A stretch of DNA of 14,802 bases from Fusobacterium sp. (GTDB taxonomy: Bacteria; Fusobacteriota; Fusobacteriia; Fusobacteriales; Fusobacteriaceae), in NCBI GenBank assembly GCA_019410665.1, contig DXSD01000049.1:1-14802 (forward strand), in the 5' to 3' direction. Made by a program: the position numbers and the translations under genes. Under the pieces are notes generated by a model. That model made no database searches. It was given only the letters and a program-made list of their open reading frames with translations, and was not told the DNA's origin. Below are positions 6,263 through 14,734 of the stretch, piece after piece. Every line of letters starts with the position of its first letter. The first letter of the stretch is position 1.

Positions 6263-7051
6263 TTATTTATTTTTTCTGTTTACCATCTCTTTTACTATGA
6301 ATGTTGCCACATCATCAGCATATTTTCCTGGTCCAAATCCAGCATCATATCCTAACTCTTTAGCAAGTTCATTAGTAATTCTAGCTCCTCCAGCTATTAA
6401 GATAACTTTGTCTCTTAATCCTTCTGCCTCTAATAGCTCTACTAAGTTAGTTAAGTTTTTAATATGAACATCTTTTTGTGTTACAGTTTGAGAAACTATT
6501 AAAGCATCAGCTTTTAACTCAATAGCTTTTTGAATAAACTCTTCATTTGGAACTTGGCTTCCTAAGTTATAAGCTTTTATTCCTTTATATCTTTCAAGAC
6601 CATAGTGTCCTGCATATCCCTTCATATTCATGATAGCATCTATACCAACAGTATGAGCATCTGTTCCAGTACTAGCTCCTATCATTACTACATCTCTTCC
6701 TATATTTTCTTTAATATACTCTTCACATTCATGCATATCCATAGTATCTATTTCTAATGCTTGAACATGAATATCTTCATAGTTAACACTATGTGAAGTT
6801 GATCCATATACAACATAGAATGAGAACTCTTTATCTAATGCTTCTGAAAAAGCTACTGCTGGATCTACAAATCCCATTTTTTTTGCAAGTTGTAGAGCAG
6901 CTTCTACTCCTCTTTCATTATTAGGTACTGGAAGAGTAAAACTTAATTGAACTTTTCCATCATTCATTGTATCTCCGTAAGGTTTTAATTGAGTTAAATC
7001 TAGTGTTTTATCAAAATCTTTTTTATCAGTTGAATATAATCCTCCAGACAT
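6263..7051 (-). CDS. kamE: Lysine 5,6-aminomutase beta subunit (B12-binding)
   Basis: Small subunit of the adenosylcobalamin- and PLP-dependent aminomutase that moves the terminal amino group of beta-lysine to make 3,5-diaminohexanoate (it also acts on D-lysine). It has 262 residues. Residues 1-110 form the N-terminal dimerisation part. From about 118 a Rossmann-type cobalamin domain carries DAHTVGID, whose H133 is the lower axial ligand to cobalt. K144 (MNMKGY) is the lysine that holds PLP as an internal aldimine in the known enzyme; both residue numbers match the clostridial protein. A glycine-rich SQTVTQ...IAGGARI region completes the B12 fold. The ATG overlaps the kamD stop as TAATG, and its ribosome site GGAGGT lies in the last kamD codons, which fits 1:1 subunit synthesis. 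The operon terminator follows. Confidence 0.96.
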   Translation of the reverse strand: MSGGLYSTDKKDFDKTLDLTQLKPYGDTMNDGKVQLSFTLPVPNNERGVEAALQLAKKMGFVDPAVAFSEALDKEFSFYVVYGSTSHSVNYEDIHVQALEIDTMDMHECEEYIKENIGRDVVMIGASTGTDAHTVGIDAIMNMKGYAGHYGLERYKGIKAYNLGSQVPNEEFIQKAIELKADALIVSQTVTQKDVHIKNLTNLVELLEAEGLRDKVILIAGGARITNELAKELGYDAGFGPGKYADDVATFIVKEMVNRKNK

Positions 7052-8607
7052 TATCTTTTACCTCCAAGCATTGATTCTATAAATGGGTTAAAGTAACTTG
7101 AATCTTTTTCAAATACTCCAGCTAATCCTTTTCCTCCATCTATTGGTCTTCTAATTCCAGCAAATACTCCACCTTCTAGTGTTTTAAATATTCCTGTTGT
7201 TTCAATAGTTTTTAGAAGTTCAGCTGCTTTCTCTAGTACTTCTTTAGCTCTATTTACCATAATACCATCTTTTTTGAATTCTATATCATTTCCAAAATCT
7301 TCCATATTATTGAAGATATATTTTGCATTTTCAATTGAAAGTGCTCTATCTGACATAAATGGAGTATGGATAGCCTCTGTTAACATTCCTAATAAGTGAA
7401 CTTTTTGTCCAGTCATTATAGTTACCATATTAAATAAAGCATCTTGTACATGTCCTTTAAAAATATTTCCTGTCATAAACTTTGTAGGTGGCATATATTT
7501 TAAAGGTGCTTTAGGGAATATCTCTCTTGCCATTTGAGCTTGAGCTAATTCATATAAGAATCCATTTTTAGTATCTGGGTTTATTTCAAAAGCATGTCCA
7601 AGTCCCATTTGCTCTTCTGGAAGTCCAGCTACTAGAGCAAATTGCTCATTTATAAATTGAGAAGCTAAAACTGTATGAGCTTCTTCAATCGCATCTGCTG
7701 TAGTTAAATAGTTATCTTCACCTGTATTGATTATAACTCCTGCAAATCCATTAATAACTCTTGAGAAGAATTGGTCAATTAAAGTTCTCTTCATGTTAAT
7801 GTCTCTGAATAATATTCCATATAATGCGTCATTAAGCATCATATCTAATCTTTCTAAAGCTCCCATAGCAGCTATTTCTGGCATACATAATCCTGAACAA
7901 TAGTTACATAATCTTATATATCTTTTTAATTCTACTCCTACTTCATCAAGAGCTTTTCTCATAATTCTGAAGTTTTCTTGAGTAGCCATTGTTCCTCCGA
8001 ATCCTTCAGTAGTAGCTCCATATGGTACATAGTCAAGAAGTGATTGCCCTGTAGTTCTTATAACTGCTATAACGTCAGCTCCTTGTCTTGCAGCTGCAAC
8101 TGCTTGAGTAACGTCTTCATAGATATTTCCAGTAGCAACTATTACATAAATGTATGGACCTTTTTTGTCTCCATATACATTTAAATACTCCTCTCTTTTT
8201 GCTCTGTTAGCTTTAATTCTTTCAATATTTGCATCAACAATTGGTTTTATTGCTAATCTTATATCAAAATCATCATGCCATTTCATCTTAGTTATATCTA
8301 ACTCTTTTTTAGCTACTTTTTCTGCTATCTCTTGTGGTTGAAGCCCAGTTTCTAACATAGCATTTCCTAAGTATTTAGCTACCCCTAAAGAAAGATTTCC
8401 ATTCTCTTTAATAAAATCTACTACTACGTTTGGTAGAGGAACTTCAAACTCATCAATTCCATCTATTCCTAGTAATCTACATATAGTTCTTTCAACTGTT
8501 ACAGTACTATGTTTATCTATAAATACTTGGGCATCAGCAGCTATTTTCTTTGCTGAAGTACGAGCCTCTTCTACTAAATTCCAATTTAGATTTAATTTGC
8601 TCTCCAT
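7051..8607 (-). CDS. kamD: Lysine 5,6-aminomutase alpha subunit
   Basis: Large catalytic subunit, 518 residues, of the B12/PLP lysine 5,6-aminomutase. It forms the TIM barrel that covers the cofactors carried by KamE and binds the substrate and the PLP phosphate. The segment RTTGQSLLDYVPYGATTEGF (184-203) and the Cys-rich LCNYCSGLCMPEIAAMG stretch (about 233-249) are typical of this family. Full-length agreement with the family and the adjoining kamE make the assignment firm. The ATG at 8607 follows AGGAGG, which lies in the end of kamC, with only four bases between the kamC stop and this start. The protein acts in the cytosol with KamE, probably as an alpha2-beta2 tetramer as in the clostridial enzyme. 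No lesion or missing segment is seen. Confidence 0.96.
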   Translation of the reverse strand: MESKLNLNWNLVEEARTSAKKIAADAQVFIDKHSTVTVERTICRLLGIDGIDEFEVPLPNVVVDFIKENGNLSLGVAKYLGNAMLETGLQPQEIAEKVAKKELDITKMKWHDDFDIRLAIKPIVDANIERIKANRAKREEYLNVYGDKKGPYIYVIVATGNIYEDVTQAVAAARQGADVIAVIRTTGQSLLDYVPYGATTEGFGGTMATQENFRIMRKALDEVGVELKRYIRLCNYCSGLCMPEIAAMGALERLDMMLNDALYGILFRDINMKRTLIDQFFSRVINGFAGVIINTGEDNYLTTADAIEEAHTVLASQFINEQFALVAGLPEEQMGLGHAFEINPDTKNGFLYELAQAQMAREIFPKAPLKYMPPTKFMTGNIFKGHVQDALFNMVTIMTGQKVHLLGMLTEAIHTPFMSDRALSIENAKYIFNNMEDFGNDIEFKKDGIMVNRAKEVLEKAAELLKTIETTGIFKTLEGGVFAGIRRPIDGGKGLAGVFEKDSSYFNPFIESMLGGKR

Positions 8608-8611
8608 TCTC

Positions 8612-10075
8612 TTAATCCTCCTTGCTATACTCTTGTAATATTATATTGGCAAATTTTTCATTTATCCCTATAAGTTTAGCTATATTTAAAGCATCTTTTG
8701 GGACTTCACTATCCTTTGACTTTTCCAATCTATAATCCATATAATCCTGTATTAAACTCATTGAATTTACAGTGATCTCAATTTTTCTTTTCAACTTATT
8801 AAAATCCACATTTTTTAATCCCACTACCTCATAGTGATTCATGTTGGCTCGAGCAACTCCGTCAAAATGTGTAGTTATCAATGAAATACTCTCTTTTTCA
8901 TTTAAACACTCTGCCAGAGCCTTCACAAATTTTTGTCCCTCTTTTGGATTTGTTCCCCTTGCAAATTCATCAAATACTACAAATCCATTTCCTAATTCTA
9001 AAAATATATTAACTTCTTTCAACTTCATTATTTCTGCACCAAAAGTACTTAATCCTTTTGATATATCTTGCATATCATCAGAAACAAAGAAGACAAAATC
9101 CACTATTGGAAATTCAGCTTCATCTGCTACTACAAAGAAACCATAATTAAAAAGCAATAGATTTTCTGTTATTGTTTTTAGAGCTACACTTTTTCCTCCC
9201 ATGTTAGCCCCTGTTATCACAGTAACTCCTGAATTTAATTCTATGTCAATAGGAGTAAACTCTTTTCCCTTACTCTCTAACATCTCTTTTACTTCTATAT
9301 TTATAAGTCCTTTAGCTATAATTTTCATATCTGTAGATATTTTTGCTCTTTTTCCACCATATTGTTGTGCAAATTTTACTTTTGCCATTAAAAAATCTAA
9401 ATTCCCTATTTTGTCAATATTATCTAAATATAGTTCGCCAAACTTTAGAACTTCTTGTGAAAGAACTTTTCTTATTTCTAATTCTTCTTGTTCCTCTTCT
9501 ACTAAAATATTAAGTCTTTCCTCTTTTAATCTTCCTACTTCTTCTAAATCCTTTGAAGCAAATATTTTTCTCTCTATAGATTTTTTTCTATCTCTAATCT
9601 CTTTTAATTTTTCAGAATAACTATCATATATATAAAAGGTAGGAACTCTCTCTCCATCTGGATCTAAAGCTTCTACTAGTTCTTTTATCTCATTTAACCT
9701 AAATATTTCCAATTCTTTAGGAAATTCTTTTAAATATTCATTTAAATTTTGCATCAACATTCCTTGAACTTTCAATTCAAAGAAGTCTACATCATCTAAA
9801 ATATTTCCTTTCAAACAGTTATTTAACACATTTTTTATATTTTTTAATCTATGAATGACTCCTTCAATATTTCTTATTAAATCTCTATTATTTTTAGAAA
9901 ATTCTAAAAAAGTCTCCATTTTAAAAAATTCTCTTTCTAGCTCTTTTTCCTCCCCTTTGAGATAGTTCTTTATTTTTTTTAACTTCTCAGCACCATATGG
10001 GGATAATACTTCAACTCTATTTAAAAGTGATTTAAATCCTAATCTATTTAAACTTTTATCATCTATAAACCTCAT
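8612..10075 (-). CDS. kamC: MutS-like ATPase KamC, probable aminomutase reactivase subunit
   Basis: A 487-residue protein related to the core and ATPase domains of MutS, without the N-terminal mismatch-binding domain. Residues 1-270 are mostly helical and charged, with a likely coiled coil at about 152-205, corresponding to the MutS lever/clamp region. The ATPase domain shows Walker A GANMGGKS (289-296), the GLSTFGAEI signature loop (341-349), Walker B FVVFDE (365-370) and the TTHF switch (401-404). All catalytic motifs are intact. The start codon overlaps the kamB stop as ATGA, and kamD follows after four bases. Its fixed place between kamB and kamDE, as in other lysine fermenters, suggests that it acts on the B12 aminomutase, for instance by ATP-driven removal of damaged cobalamin, rather than in DNA repair. 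This role is inferred from context. Confidence 0.8.
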   Translation of the reverse strand: MRFIDDKSLNRLGFKSLLNRVEVLSPYGAEKLKKIKNYLKGEEKELEREFFKMETFLEFSKNNRDLIRNIEGVIHRLKNIKNVLNNCLKGNILDDVDFFELKVQGMLMQNLNEYLKEFPKELEIFRLNEIKELVEALDPDGERVPTFYIYDSYSEKLKEIRDRKKSIERKIFASKDLEEVGRLKEERLNILVEEEQEELEIRKVLSQEVLKFGELYLDNIDKIGNLDFLMAKVKFAQQYGGKRAKISTDMKIIAKGLINIEVKEMLESKGKEFTPIDIELNSGVTVITGANMGGKSVALKTITENLLLFNYGFFVVADEAEFPIVDFVFFVSDDMQDISKGLSTFGAEIMKLKEVNIFLELGNGFVVFDEFARGTNPKEGQKFVKALAECLNEKESISLITTHFDGVARANMNHYEVVGLKNVDFNKLKRKIEITVNSMSLIQDYMDYRLEKSKDSEVPKDALNIAKLIGINEKFANIILQEYSKED

Positions 10076-11100
10076 ATTTTTTCACCTACTACATCTATCA
10101 CATCTACATTTAACTTCTCTTCTAAAAGAGTCTTAAATCTCTCTTTAGGAAATTCATATCCCAAAGGAGAGTGAGGATTACAGGTTACAAATAGAAGATT
10201 TATTGGATTTAATACTTTTATATTTATTCCACAGGCTTCTATTTTTCTTAAAGTTACAAAATCTGTAAACACTCTTGTTCCATCTTTTATAACTAGAGTC
10301 AAGTTTTTAAAATTTTGCCTATTTTTTATCAAAACTTCTAAAAACTTCTGTGTAATTGCTCCTCTAACTGCTATAATTTTTATATCTTCACTAAAATAGT
10401 TCTTTATCTCCTCATTTGATTCTAAAGAACTTATTCCCTCTAAATTCACTATTTTATTATTCTTGTAAATAACAATAGCCCTAGTTTCTAAAAAATGTTC
10501 CTCTATCATCTTCTTTAAATTTACATTTTCTAAACTTGGAAGTTGTAACAACGAAACTGTTGTTTTAGTTTCATCTATTACCTTACTCATATCTAAAGAG
10601 AGAGCTGCCCCTGTTGAAAGAATTGTAGCTTCTGTTACATCACTCATAGCACTTCCTTTTCTGCTAAGTGCCCCATCTACAATGGAAAGTTCACTTCCAA
10701 ACCTCTCCATCAATTCTAATATCTCCTTTATTTGAGCATTATATGATGGTCCTGCTATATCAACATATCCAGCTGAAATCGCTCTAACTAGCACTATATT
10801 CCCCATAGGGGTTGAGAAATCTGTGGTATACAGAATCTCTCCTGTTATATCACAGTTTCTCAAACAGTCTCTAGCAGTAGCTATTATTGTATTTGGATAT
10901 ACATATATCCTAGGTTTAGATGTAGTTGTAACAACATCTACTTCCTCTCCATCTCTTCCAATAGATGTGAGTCCCACTACTTTCTTATCCCCTATCCTAT
11001 TTATAAGAAAGTTAAGCAGTGTTGTTTTTCCTACATTTTTTTCCATTCCTATTATAGATATTCTTTTGTAATCCTTTAAAAGTGCATATACATCTAACAT
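10072..11100 (-). CDS. kamB: P-loop protein KamB, probable partner of KamC
   Basis: A 342-residue cytosolic protein with a P-loop near its N-terminus (GMEKNVGKTT, residues 18-27) and no relation I recognise outside lysine and ornithine aminomutase operons. The GxxxxGKT form and the following GLTSIGRDGE resemble MobB/SIMIBI-type nucleotide-binding proteins. Other marked stretches are ATARDCLRNCDITGEILYTT (about 94-113), the GALSRKGSAMSDVTEATILS region (about 148-167) and a C-terminal TCNPHSPLGYEFPK motif. There is no signal peptide or TM segment. The ATG at 11100 follows AGAGGT, 21 bases after kamA, and its stop overlaps the start of kamC by four bases, so the two are translationally coupled. 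A joint role with KamC in reactivating or loading cofactor into KamDE is the best guess. Confidence 0.78.
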   Translation of the reverse strand: MLDVYALLKDYKRISIIGMEKNVGKTTLLNFLINRIGDKKVVGLTSIGRDGEEVDVVTTTSKPRIYVYPNTIIATARDCLRNCDITGEILYTTDFSTPMGNIVLVRAISAGYVDIAGPSYNAQIKEILELMERFGSELSIVDGALSRKGSAMSDVTEATILSTGAALSLDMSKVIDETKTTVSLLQLPSLENVNLKKMIEEHFLETRAIVIYKNNKIVNLEGISSLESNEEIKNYFSEDIKIIAVRGAITQKFLEVLIKNRQNFKNLTLVIKDGTRVFTDFVTLRKIEACGINIKVLNPINLLFVTCNPHSPLGYEFPKERFKTLLEEKLNVDVIDVVGEKI

Positions 11101-11121
11101 TGCTACCTCTTTATACTAGAA

Positions 11122-12369
11122 TTATTTTTCATTTCTTTTATGTCTATCTAATTCTTTAGGTTCAATTGCCATTGCCCCACCGCTAAGAAGTTTAGATACT
11201 CCAGTATTCATTCTCTTAGCTTTACAATCATCACATTGACACTCATCTTTATAGTTTTCTGGCTCTGTATAAGTAGTAATAACTCCTTCAAAGTTTCTTA
11301 ATACAACTTTATGAGGTGATTGAGAGATTACATATTGAGGCATTACAGGAGTTTTTCCTCCTCCACCAGGTGCGTCTACAACAAATGTAGGTACTGCATA
11401 TCCAGAAGTATGTCCTCTTAATCCTTCTATAATCTCAATTCCTTTAGAAACTGGTGTTCTAAAATGCTCAAGTCCCATAGATAGGTCACATTGATAAATA
11501 TAGTAAGGTCTAACTCTCATTTTTACTAACTCATGAACAAGTCTCTTCATTACATGAACACAATCATTTATTCCTCTTAATAATACTGATTGGTTTCCTA
11601 ATGGGATTCCAGCATTCGCTAATCTCTCACAAGCTGCTTTAGCTTCTGGAGTTACTTCTTTTGGATGGTTAAAGTGAGTATTTAACCAAATTGGATGATA
11701 CTTTTTAAGCATCTCTACTAACTCAGGAGTAATTCTTTGTGGAAGAACTACTGGTGTTCTTGATCCAATTCTTATTATCTCTACATGAGGGATAGCTCTT
11801 AATTTTTTAATGATATACTCTAATGTTTCATCAGATACTAATAGAGCATCTCCTCCAGATAATAATACGTCTCTTACTTGAGGAGTTTTTGCAATATATT
11901 CTATAGCCTTATCTATTCTTTCTAGAGGCATAGCATCATCATGTGCTCCTGCAAATCTTCTTCTTGTACAGTGTCTACAATACATAGAACACATATCAGT
12001 TATAAGTAATAATACTCTATCTGGATATCTATGTGTCAATCCTGGAACAGGTGAATCTTCATCTTCATGTAATGGGTCTAATAAATCAGCTTCTGACTTA
12101 TGTATCTCTTTTATTGATGGTATAGCTTGCTTTCTTACTGGACAGTTAGGATCATTTATATCCATCAATGAAAAATAGTATGGAGTTACAGCCATTCTTA
12201 AAGTTTCTAGAGTCTTTTTAACTCCTTCTTCCTCTTCTTCACTTAAAGTTATGTATTTTTTTAAGTCATCTAAAGTTTCTATTCTATTTCTTACTTGCCA
12301 GTGCCAATCGTTCCATTCTGCATCAGTTACATTTGGGAAAAACTTCGCTCTTGTATTAACCATATTCAT
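11122..12369 (-). CDS. kamA: L-lysine 2,3-aminomutase
   Basis: Radical-SAM, PLP-dependent enzyme that converts L-lysine to L-beta-lysine, the first step of lysine fermentation. It has 415 residues, as in Clostridium subterminale. The cluster motif CSMYCRHC provides C127, C131 and C134. K339 in PGGGGKTP would hold PLP, and D295 and D332 correspond to the substrate-binding aspartates. C270 and the C-terminal C377, C379 and C382 correspond to the structural zinc site. Having all of these, including the C-terminal zinc cysteines, separates a fermentative KamA from the shorter EpmB-type homologues that modify EF-P. The ATG at 12369 follows AAGGAG at eight bases; a second ATG two codons later is possible. 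The 75-base gap to kdd is the largest inside the operon. Confidence 0.97.
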   Translation of the reverse strand: MNMVNTRAKFFPNVTDAEWNDWHWQVRNRIETLDDLKKYITLSEEEEEGVKKTLETLRMAVTPYYFSLMDINDPNCPVRKQAIPSIKEIHKSEADLLDPLHEDEDSPVPGLTHRYPDRVLLLITDMCSMYCRHCTRRRFAGAHDDAMPLERIDKAIEYIAKTPQVRDVLLSGGDALLVSDETLEYIIKKLRAIPHVEIIRIGSRTPVVLPQRITPELVEMLKKYHPIWLNTHFNHPKEVTPEAKAACERLANAGIPLGNQSVLLRGINDCVHVMKRLVHELVKMRVRPYYIYQCDLSMGLEHFRTPVSKGIEIIEGLRGHTSGYAVPTFVVDAPGGGGKTPVMPQYVISQSPHKVVLRNFEGVITTYTEPENYKDECQCDDCKAKRMNTGVSKLLSGGAMAIEPKELDRHKRNEK

Positions 12370-12444
12370 ATTCTCATCTCCTTATTCCATTTCAAAATTT
12401 AACTAAAATTTCCACTTTTTTTCTAGTTTCTACATTAATATATA

Positions 12445-13482
12445 TTATACATATAACTCATTAAATATTTCTCTTAAAACTGCACTCTCTCTTAACTCTT
12501 CTAAAGTTATAGCAGCATGGTCTTTAGTATATCCATTTCCTACGATCATAGTAACGTCTTTTCCTACTCCCTCTGCTCCTAAAGCCGCTTTAGTAAATGA
12601 TGTAGCCATTGAGAAGAAGTAAGCTATTCCTAAATCTCTTACTGGAAGTATAGTTGACATCTCTGTATTTGCTACGTTTACACAGTTTATTGCCACATCT
12701 ACTTCTTTTCCATCATTAGCTGCTAATACAGCATTTAATACATCTATTGGTTTAGTCGCGTCTGCTATTACAACTTTTACTTTTGAACTTACTCTTTCTA
12801 ATAGAGCTTTCTCTTGCTCATTTCTAACTAATCCTATTACATTTCCTGTAGGCCCTACTCTTTTTACAGCTTCATATGCACAAAGCATTCCAGATTTTCC
12901 TGCTGATCCTAAAATTACTACTGATTCACAAGGTTTTACAAGTTTTGCTACTTGTGCTGGAGCTCCTGCTACGTCTAATGCTGCTAGTGCTAAAGTTTCA
13001 GGCATATCTTCTGGTAATACAGCATAGATTCCACTTTCAAATAAGATAGCTTTTCCTTTAATCTCTACTCTATCTATATCTGGTTTTACATCTATTATCT
13101 CATCTATTCTTAATGGAGTAAGTGATAAAGATACTAGAGTTGCTATTTTATCTCCCACTTTTAAGTTGATTTTTCCTTCTAAGTCAGGACCAATTTTTTC
13201 TATTCTTCCAATTAACATTCCTCCAGATCCTGTTACTGGATTTTGCATTTTTCCTCTTTCTCCAACAATCTCTTTAATTTTAGCTTTTATTTTTTCAACA
13301 TCATGTCCTGCTTCCTCTTCTATTTGAGTAAATGATGCTGAGTCAATATTTAGTGCTATAACATCTATTAAAATCTCATTTGAATAAATATTCATATCAT
13401 TATTTATTTTTAAAGCTGGTTGTGGTAAAACTCCTTGTGGTTCTATTACTCTATGTGTTCCGTATTTACATCCTTTTAACAT
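12445..13482 (-). CDS. kdd: L-erythro-3,5-diaminohexanoate dehydrogenase
   Basis: NAD(P)-dependent oxidative deaminase that turns 3,5-diaminohexanoate into 3-keto-5-aminohexanoate with release of ammonia. It has 345 residues. The N-terminal part is of the medium-chain dehydrogenase type without the usual zinc cysteines, and carries the family stretch NPVTGSGGMLIGRIEKIG (81-98). The Rossmann nucleotide-binding loop is LGSAGKSG (191-198). The start MLKGCKYGTHRVIEPQGVLPQ is typical of Kdd. A strong AGGGGG ribosome site lies between the kce stop and the ATG at 13482. It acts after KamDE and before Kce, and sits between kce and kamA in the operon. The assignment rests on family likeness and this context, which agree. 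Confidence 0.94.
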   Translation of the reverse strand: MLKGCKYGTHRVIEPQGVLPQPALKINNDMNIYSNEILIDVIALNIDSASFTQIEEEAGHDVEKIKAKIKEIVGERGKMQNPVTGSGGMLIGRIEKIGPDLEGKINLKVGDKIATLVSLSLTPLRIDEIIDVKPDIDRVEIKGKAILFESGIYAVLPEDMPETLALAALDVAGAPAQVAKLVKPCESVVILGSAGKSGMLCAYEAVKRVGPTGNVIGLVRNEQEKALLERVSSKVKVVIADATKPIDVLNAVLAANDGKEVDVAINCVNVANTEMSTILPVRDLGIAYFFSMATSFTKAALGAEGVGKDVTMIVGNGYTKDHAAITLEELRESAVLREIFNELYV

Positions 13483-13504
13483 TTTGATACCCCCTAAACT
13501 AAAT

Positions 13505-14320
13505 TTATTTTTTTAAACTTAAAATTCTTCTTGCTTCATCTGGAGTTGCTATCTCTCTTCCTAGTTCCTTAGCCATTCTTACAACTTTCTCAACTAATTC
13601 TCCATTAGATTTAGCTAAAACCCCTTTATCTATGTATACATTATCTTCAAATCCTACTCTTACATGTCCTCCCATTACTATTGCTAAAGCTGCCATAGGG
13701 AATTCATGTCTTCCTATTCCTGCTACTGTCCAAGTAGATCCTTGTGGAATACTTTCACTTATAAATACAAGGTCTCTAGCACTAGCTGCCATTTGAACAC
13801 CTAATACAAAGTCAAAGTGCATAGGCTCTTTTATAAAACCTTGTTTTGCATATCTGATAGCATAATCTACCATTCCTTTATCAAATACTTCAATCTCTGG
13901 TTTTACATTTCTTTCTATCATTATTTTCCCAAAGTTCTTAATAGTATTTTCTGTATTTACAAATACTTCATCTCCACCAAAGTTACAAGTTCCGCAATCT
14001 AATGTTGCCATCTCTATTCCTAACTCAGTAGGTTGTAATCTCTCTAAATCTGTCATTCCAACAGCTCCACCAGTAGAAGGTTGGATTATTACATCTGGGC
14101 ATTTTTCTCTTATAGCATCAATACATGCCTTAAATCTCTCTTTAGATTGAGTAGGTGTCCCATCATCTTCTCTTACATGTAGATGTATTATTGCTGCTCC
14201 AGCTTTATATGCACTATAAGCTTCTCTTACTATCTCTTCCACTGTATAAGGTACAGCTGGGTTATTTTCCTTTGTTACTTCAGCTCCACAAATAGCTGCT
14301 GTAATTATTAATTTTTCCAT
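13505..14320 (-). CDS. kce: 3-keto-5-aminohexanoate cleavage enzyme
   Basis: Zinc-dependent enzyme of the BKACE (DUF849) family, 271 residues. It reacts 3-keto-5-aminohexanoate with acetyl-CoA to give acetoacetate and 3-aminobutyryl-CoA. The TIM barrel starts directly with KLIITAAICGAEVTKENNPAVP. The metal ligands H46 and H48 in IIHLHVRED match the positions known for the Cloacimonas enzyme, where a glutamate near 230 is the third ligand; an ELGREIA/EKVVRM region near the C-terminus is present. The ATG at 14320 is preceded by GAGGAGGT, which overlaps the stop of kal 18 bases away. Within the large BKACE family substrate range varies, but the kdd and kal neighbours make the lysine-pathway role very likely. 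Confidence 0.95.
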   Translation of the reverse strand: MEKLIITAAICGAEVTKENNPAVPYTVEEIVREAYSAYKAGAAIIHLHVREDDGTPTQSKERFKACIDAIREKCPDVIIQPSTGGAVGMTDLERLQPTELGIEMATLDCGTCNFGGDEVFVNTENTIKNFGKIMIERNVKPEIEVFDKGMVDYAIRYAKQGFIKEPMHFDFVLGVQMAASARDLVFISESIPQGSTWTVAGIGRHEFPMAALAIVMGGHVRVGFEDNVYIDKGVLAKSNGELVEKVVRMAKELGREIATPDEARRILSLKK

Positions 14321-14338
14321 AATTATGTTACCTCCTCA

Positions 14339-14722
14339 CTATTTTTTTCTTTGTTTATCCTTTGGAGTAACACAAGTTCCACTAGCTCTACACACTACTA
14401 TAGGCTCTGGAAGTACATCTGCAGCTGAATCATTAATATCAGGTCTTGGTACTATTACTTTTCTAGCTTCAAATACCATTTTTCTAGAAGTATTTCCTGT
14501 ACTTACTATCTCTCCCACTGCTTCTATGAAGTCTCCAGCATATACAGGAGCCATAAACTCAACGCTATCATAAGCTTTAAATAATCCTTCATCTCCATCC
14601 ATTTGGATTAAAAGTTCAGTTGCAACATCTCCAAATAACTGTAGCATTCTTGCTCCATCTACAAGGTTTCCTCCATAGTGTGCATCATGTGAACTCATTC
14701 TCATTCTAATCATTGACTTCAT
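14339..14722 (-). CDS. kal: 3-aminobutyryl-CoA ammonia-lyase
   Basis: Hotdog-fold lyase of 127 residues that removes ammonia from L-3-aminobutyryl-CoA to form crotonyl-CoA, which then goes to butyrate. The start MKSMIRMRMSSHDAHYGGNL and the hotdog helix region (DGARMLQLFGDVATELLI, about 22-39) followed by the VEFMAPVYAGDFIEAVGEI strands (54-72) fit this family and its thioesterase relatives. The ATG at 14722 follows a perfect AGGAGG site at six bases. It is the first gene of the operon inside the window. Whether transcription starts just upstream or comes from a gene beyond 14802 cannot be seen. The enzyme acts last in the pathway, so the gene order starts with late steps and ends with the B12 aminomutase. 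Confidence 0.94.
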   Translation of the reverse strand: MKSMIRMRMSSHDAHYGGNLVDGARMLQLFGDVATELLIQMDGDEGLFKAYDSVEFMAPVYAGDFIEAVGEIVSTGNTSRKMVFEARKVIVPRPDINDSAADVLPEPIVVCRASGTCVTPKDKQRKK

Positions 14723-14734
14723 TTTTTCCTCCTA

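Noticed and set aside
8612..10075. KamC as a DNA mismatch-repair MutS or MutS2
   Set aside because: There is no N-terminal mismatch-recognition domain and no C-terminal Smr nuclease domain, the protein is far shorter, and it is locked into the aminomutase operon.
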